Positions 62,306 through 64,000 of a stretch of DNA of 64,000 nt are shown piece by piece (position 1 is the stretch's first letter; every line of letters begins with the position of its first letter). This stretch comes from Plastoroseomonas arctica (GTDB lineage Bacteria > Pseudomonadota > Alphaproteobacteria > Acetobacterales > Acetobacteraceae). The stretch is from contig NZ_JAAEDH010000005.1 of NCBI RefSeq assembly GCF_018128965.1, positions 118,497 to 182,496 of the forward strand, read 5' to 3'. A program made the translations under genes and the position numbers. Under the pieces are notes generated by a model, which was not told where the DNA came from, made no database searches, and saw nothing but the letters and a program-made list of their open reading frames with translations.

Positions 62306-63262
62306 TCAGTTCACCACGATCTGCGCCGTGCGCACCACCTCCCGCCATTGCGCGAGGTCAGTGGCAATCAGCGCGGTCAGCGCCTCGGGCGTGCTGGCTT
62401 CGATCTGGAAGCCGGTGGCCGCCAGGCGCTGGCCTGTTTCGGGCGCACGCAGGGAAGTGGTGACGGCGGCATGGATGCGCGCGGCGAGTGCGGGGTCCAT
62501 GCCGCGCGGCCCGACGATCGAATGCCAGGAGCCGGAGGTGAAGCCTGGCATGCCGGCCTCGGCGAAGGTCGGCACCTCCGGCAGCAGCGGGTGGCGTGCT
62601 TCGCCGCCGACCGCGATGGCGGCCAGGCGTCCGCCCTGCACATGCGGCGCGACAGTCGCGATGTTGAGCGAGGAAAATCCCAGCGTGCCGGAGACGAGGT
62701 CGGTCACCGCCGCGCCACCGCCGGGGTAGGGCACGTGCACCGCCTCCGCCTGCGCGCGGAGGAGGAACAGCACCGTGCCCAAATGCTCGGACGAGCCGAC
62801 GCCGGAACTGCCATAGGCCGCGCCGCCGCGCTCCGCGCGCAGCCAGGCGATCACCTCGGGCAGGGTGCGCGCGGCGATGCGCGGGTTGACCACCATCAGG
62901 TTCGGCGCGCTGATCGCGATGGTGATGGGGGAGAAATCGCGCTCGGGGTCGTAGCCGATGCGCGGGTTCACCGCGGGCGTGACGGTCAGCAGCCCGCTGG
63001 CGGCGACGAACAGCACATGCCCATCGGCCGGCTGGCGCGCGACATATTGCGCGGCGATGGCGCCATTCGCGCCGGTGCGGTTTTCCACCACCACGGACTG
63101 CCCGATCGCGCTTTGCATCTGCGCGGCGAGCGCGCGCGCGAGGATGTCGGACGGCCCGCCCGGCACATAGGGCACGACGAGCGCGACGGTGCGCGTGGGC
63201 CAGGCCGGCTGCGCAAGGGCAGGGGCGGCGAGCATCATCAGGCACAGCATCAGGCGCAGCAT
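62306..63262 (-). CDS. Tripartite tricarboxylate (Bug/TctC) family periplasmic receptor
   Basis: A 318-residue secreted receptor, unrelated in position to the tandem pair at 8.8-10.8 kb. Signal MLRLMLCLMMLAAPALAQ precedes VALVVPYVPGGPSDILARAL, VVVENRTGANGAIAAQYVAR, GSSGVGSSEHLGTVLFLLRA and PEVPTFAEAGMPGFTSGSWH. No TctAB partners. It belongs to the clade with PGGPSDI instead of PAGTTDI at the first loop. Ligand is unknown. It follows rsmD on the same strand after 56 bases. Confidence 0.87.
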   Translation of the reverse strand: MLRLMLCLMMLAAPALAQPAWPTRTVALVVPYVPGGPSDILARALAAQMQSAIGQSVVVENRTGANGAIAAQYVARQPADGHVLFVAASGLLTVTPAVNPRIGYDPERDFSPITIAISAPNLMVVNPRIAARTLPEVIAWLRAERGGAAYGSSGVGSSEHLGTVLFLLRAQAEAVHVPYPGGGAAVTDLVSGTLGFSSLNIATVAPHVQGGRLAAIAVGGEARHPLLPEVPTFAEAGMPGFTSGSWHSIVGPRGMDPALAARIHAAVTTSLRAPETGQRLAATGFQIEASTPEALTALIATDLAQWREVVRTAQIVVN

Positions 63263-63318
63263 GGCGATGGTTCCGGGCACATTGTGTCCCGAGGCTTGCA
63301 ATGCGCGTGCCGCCGGGC

Positions 63319-63921
63319 TCAGGCGGCGCGCAGCACCGTGACGGCGCCGGCGCCATGGGCGCGCGTGGCGAGCAATGCCCAGCCATCCGGCGCGCCCGCC
63401 GCGGCCGATCCGATGGGCGGCGCATCGGCATGCGGCGCGGACCAGATATCCTGGTCGCGCGCGTGTTCGGCCACGACCACCGCATCGGGCGCGATCCAGC
63501 CGGCCGCGCCGAGTGCGGCCAGCGTGCGCGGGATCAGCCCTTCGCCATAGGGCGGGTCCAGGAAGACGAGGTCGCAGGGCGCCTTCGCACGCGGAGGCCG
63601 CGTTGCGTCGCAGGCCAGCACCGCCGCCTCCGCGCCGCACGCCGCGACGTTGGCGCGGAGCGCGTTGAGTGCGGCGCGATCCTGCTCCATGAACACCGCG
63701 CTCACCGCACCCCGCGACAGCGCCTCCAGCCCCATCGCGCCGGTGCCGGCGAAGGCATCGAGCACGCACGCGGCCCCGAGCCACTCCCGCCCGCCCCATT
63801 CGGCGTGCCACAGCATGTCGAACAGCGCCTGGCGCAGGCGTTCCGCAGTCGGCCGGGTGGCGCTGCCGGGTGGCGATGCCAGCACGCGCCCGCGCCATTG
63901 CCCCGCGATGATGCGCGGCAC
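63319..63921 (-). CDS. rsmD: 16S rRNA (guanine-966-N2)-methyltransferase
   Basis: A 200-residue SAM-dependent methyltransferase of the RsmD family. It opens VPRIIAGQWRGRVLASPPGS, has the SAM motif DAFAGTGAMGLEALSRGA and the catalytic DPPYGEGLIP (DPPY). The enzyme modifies G966 of 16S rRNA. I prefer the GTG at 63921, one base after the upstream TAG, because the conserved RIIAGQWRG start follows directly; the ATG at 63963 would overlap the upstream gene by 41 bases. Confidence 0.88.
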   Translation of the reverse strand: MPRIIAGQWRGRVLASPPGSATRPTAERLRQALFDMLWHAEWGGREWLGAACVLDAFAGTGAMGLEALSRGAVSAVFMEQDRAALNALRANVAACGAEAAVLACDATRPPRAKAPCDLVFLDPPYGEGLIPRTLAALGAAGWIAPDAVVVAEHARDQDIWSAPHADAPPIGSAAAGAPDGWALLATRAHGAGAVTVLRAA

Positions 63922-63922
63922 G

Positions 63923-64000
63923 CTACTCGCCCCGGCGGCGCCCGCGCGCGCCGGTTCCGGCATTCCGCGCGCGCGGGATCTTCCGCGGCGCGTCGGGGTC
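63923..64000 (-). CDS. C-terminal end of a probable pseudouridine synthase (RluB-like), partial
   Basis: An open frame enters from the right edge and stops with TAG at 63925-63923. The 25 visible residues (DPDAPRKIPRARNAGTGARG and a basic end) match in style the disordered arginine-rich tail of large-subunit pseudouridine synthases, which commonly precede rsmD. With no domain visible the call rests on position and composition. Confidence 0.4.
   Translation of the reverse strand, partial: DPDAPRKIPRARNAGTGARGRRRGE

Overview
The window is high-GC DNA with GC-rich third codon positions. It carries many orphan Bug/TctC-type periplasmic receptors, several expanded ABC-transporter receptor families, cyanase, an intracellular PHA depolymerase, a cyclic-glucan-type exporter and a carotenoid desaturase. 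Together these suggest a chromosomal segment of an alphaproteobacterium, most likely Acetobacteraceae (Roseomonas-like). That placement is inferred from gene content; no rRNA marker is present. Across about 70 genes I recognise no DNA-binding transcription regulator; PII (GlnB) is the only obvious regulator.

Layout. 1-8 kb: tail of crtI, a small metzincin-like protein in locally AT-richer DNA, an AlkA-type glycosylase, a hairpin-rich intergenic stretch, a lactate-permease-type carrier overlapping a DMT exporter, a zinc-ribbon protein of unknown role, an M20 peptidase, a racemase-fold protein without its usual cysteines, and a YpfJ-type zinc peptidase. 8-16 kb: cupin, two tandem orphan Bug receptors, NdvA-type exporter, CBS protein, unknown protein, Dps, MFS_3 exporter. 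16-26 kb: small envelope proteins, a D-2-hydroxyacid dehydrogenase overlapping an LhgO-type oxidase, a GNAT, an M20D amidohydrolase, two small exported proteins, glnB-glnA with hairpins downstream, and an aminotransferase. 26-30 kb: tRNA-His, GT8 glycosyltransferase, an SDR lacking catalytic residues, an AapJ-type receptor and a DUF1348 protein.

30-38 kb is a nitrogen-scavenging run on the plus strand: a cyanate/nitrate-type ABC transporter (receptor, permease, ATPase), cyanase (cynS), aspartate dehydrogenase (nadX) two bases later, a branched-chain-type receptor and a cytosine-deaminase-like amidohydrolase. It suggests cyanate import, release of ammonia and capture into aspartate. 38-44 kb: PHA depolymerase, GST, cupin-globin pair, an AceE-like E1, and a PIN/Phd toxin-antitoxin pair. 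44-52 kb: tRNA-Leu, a trigger factor whose PPIase domain is split by an extra domain of about 150 residues, and a livG-livF-receptor-receptor-livH-livM operon. 52-64 kb: a peptide ABC operon (oppD-oppF-receptor-oppB-oppC) ending in a phosphoesterase, a small membrane ORF with xpaC and telA, panE, another Bug receptor, rsmD and the tail of a probable pseudouridine synthase.

The two most striking observations are the domain-inserted trigger factor and a dispersed intergenic repeat family. The repeat has an A-rich block, GATGGGG, then a GGGGAAATTCTTTTCCCC-like hairpin. It occurs seven times, twice as large inverted pairs, and three times inside transporter operons.
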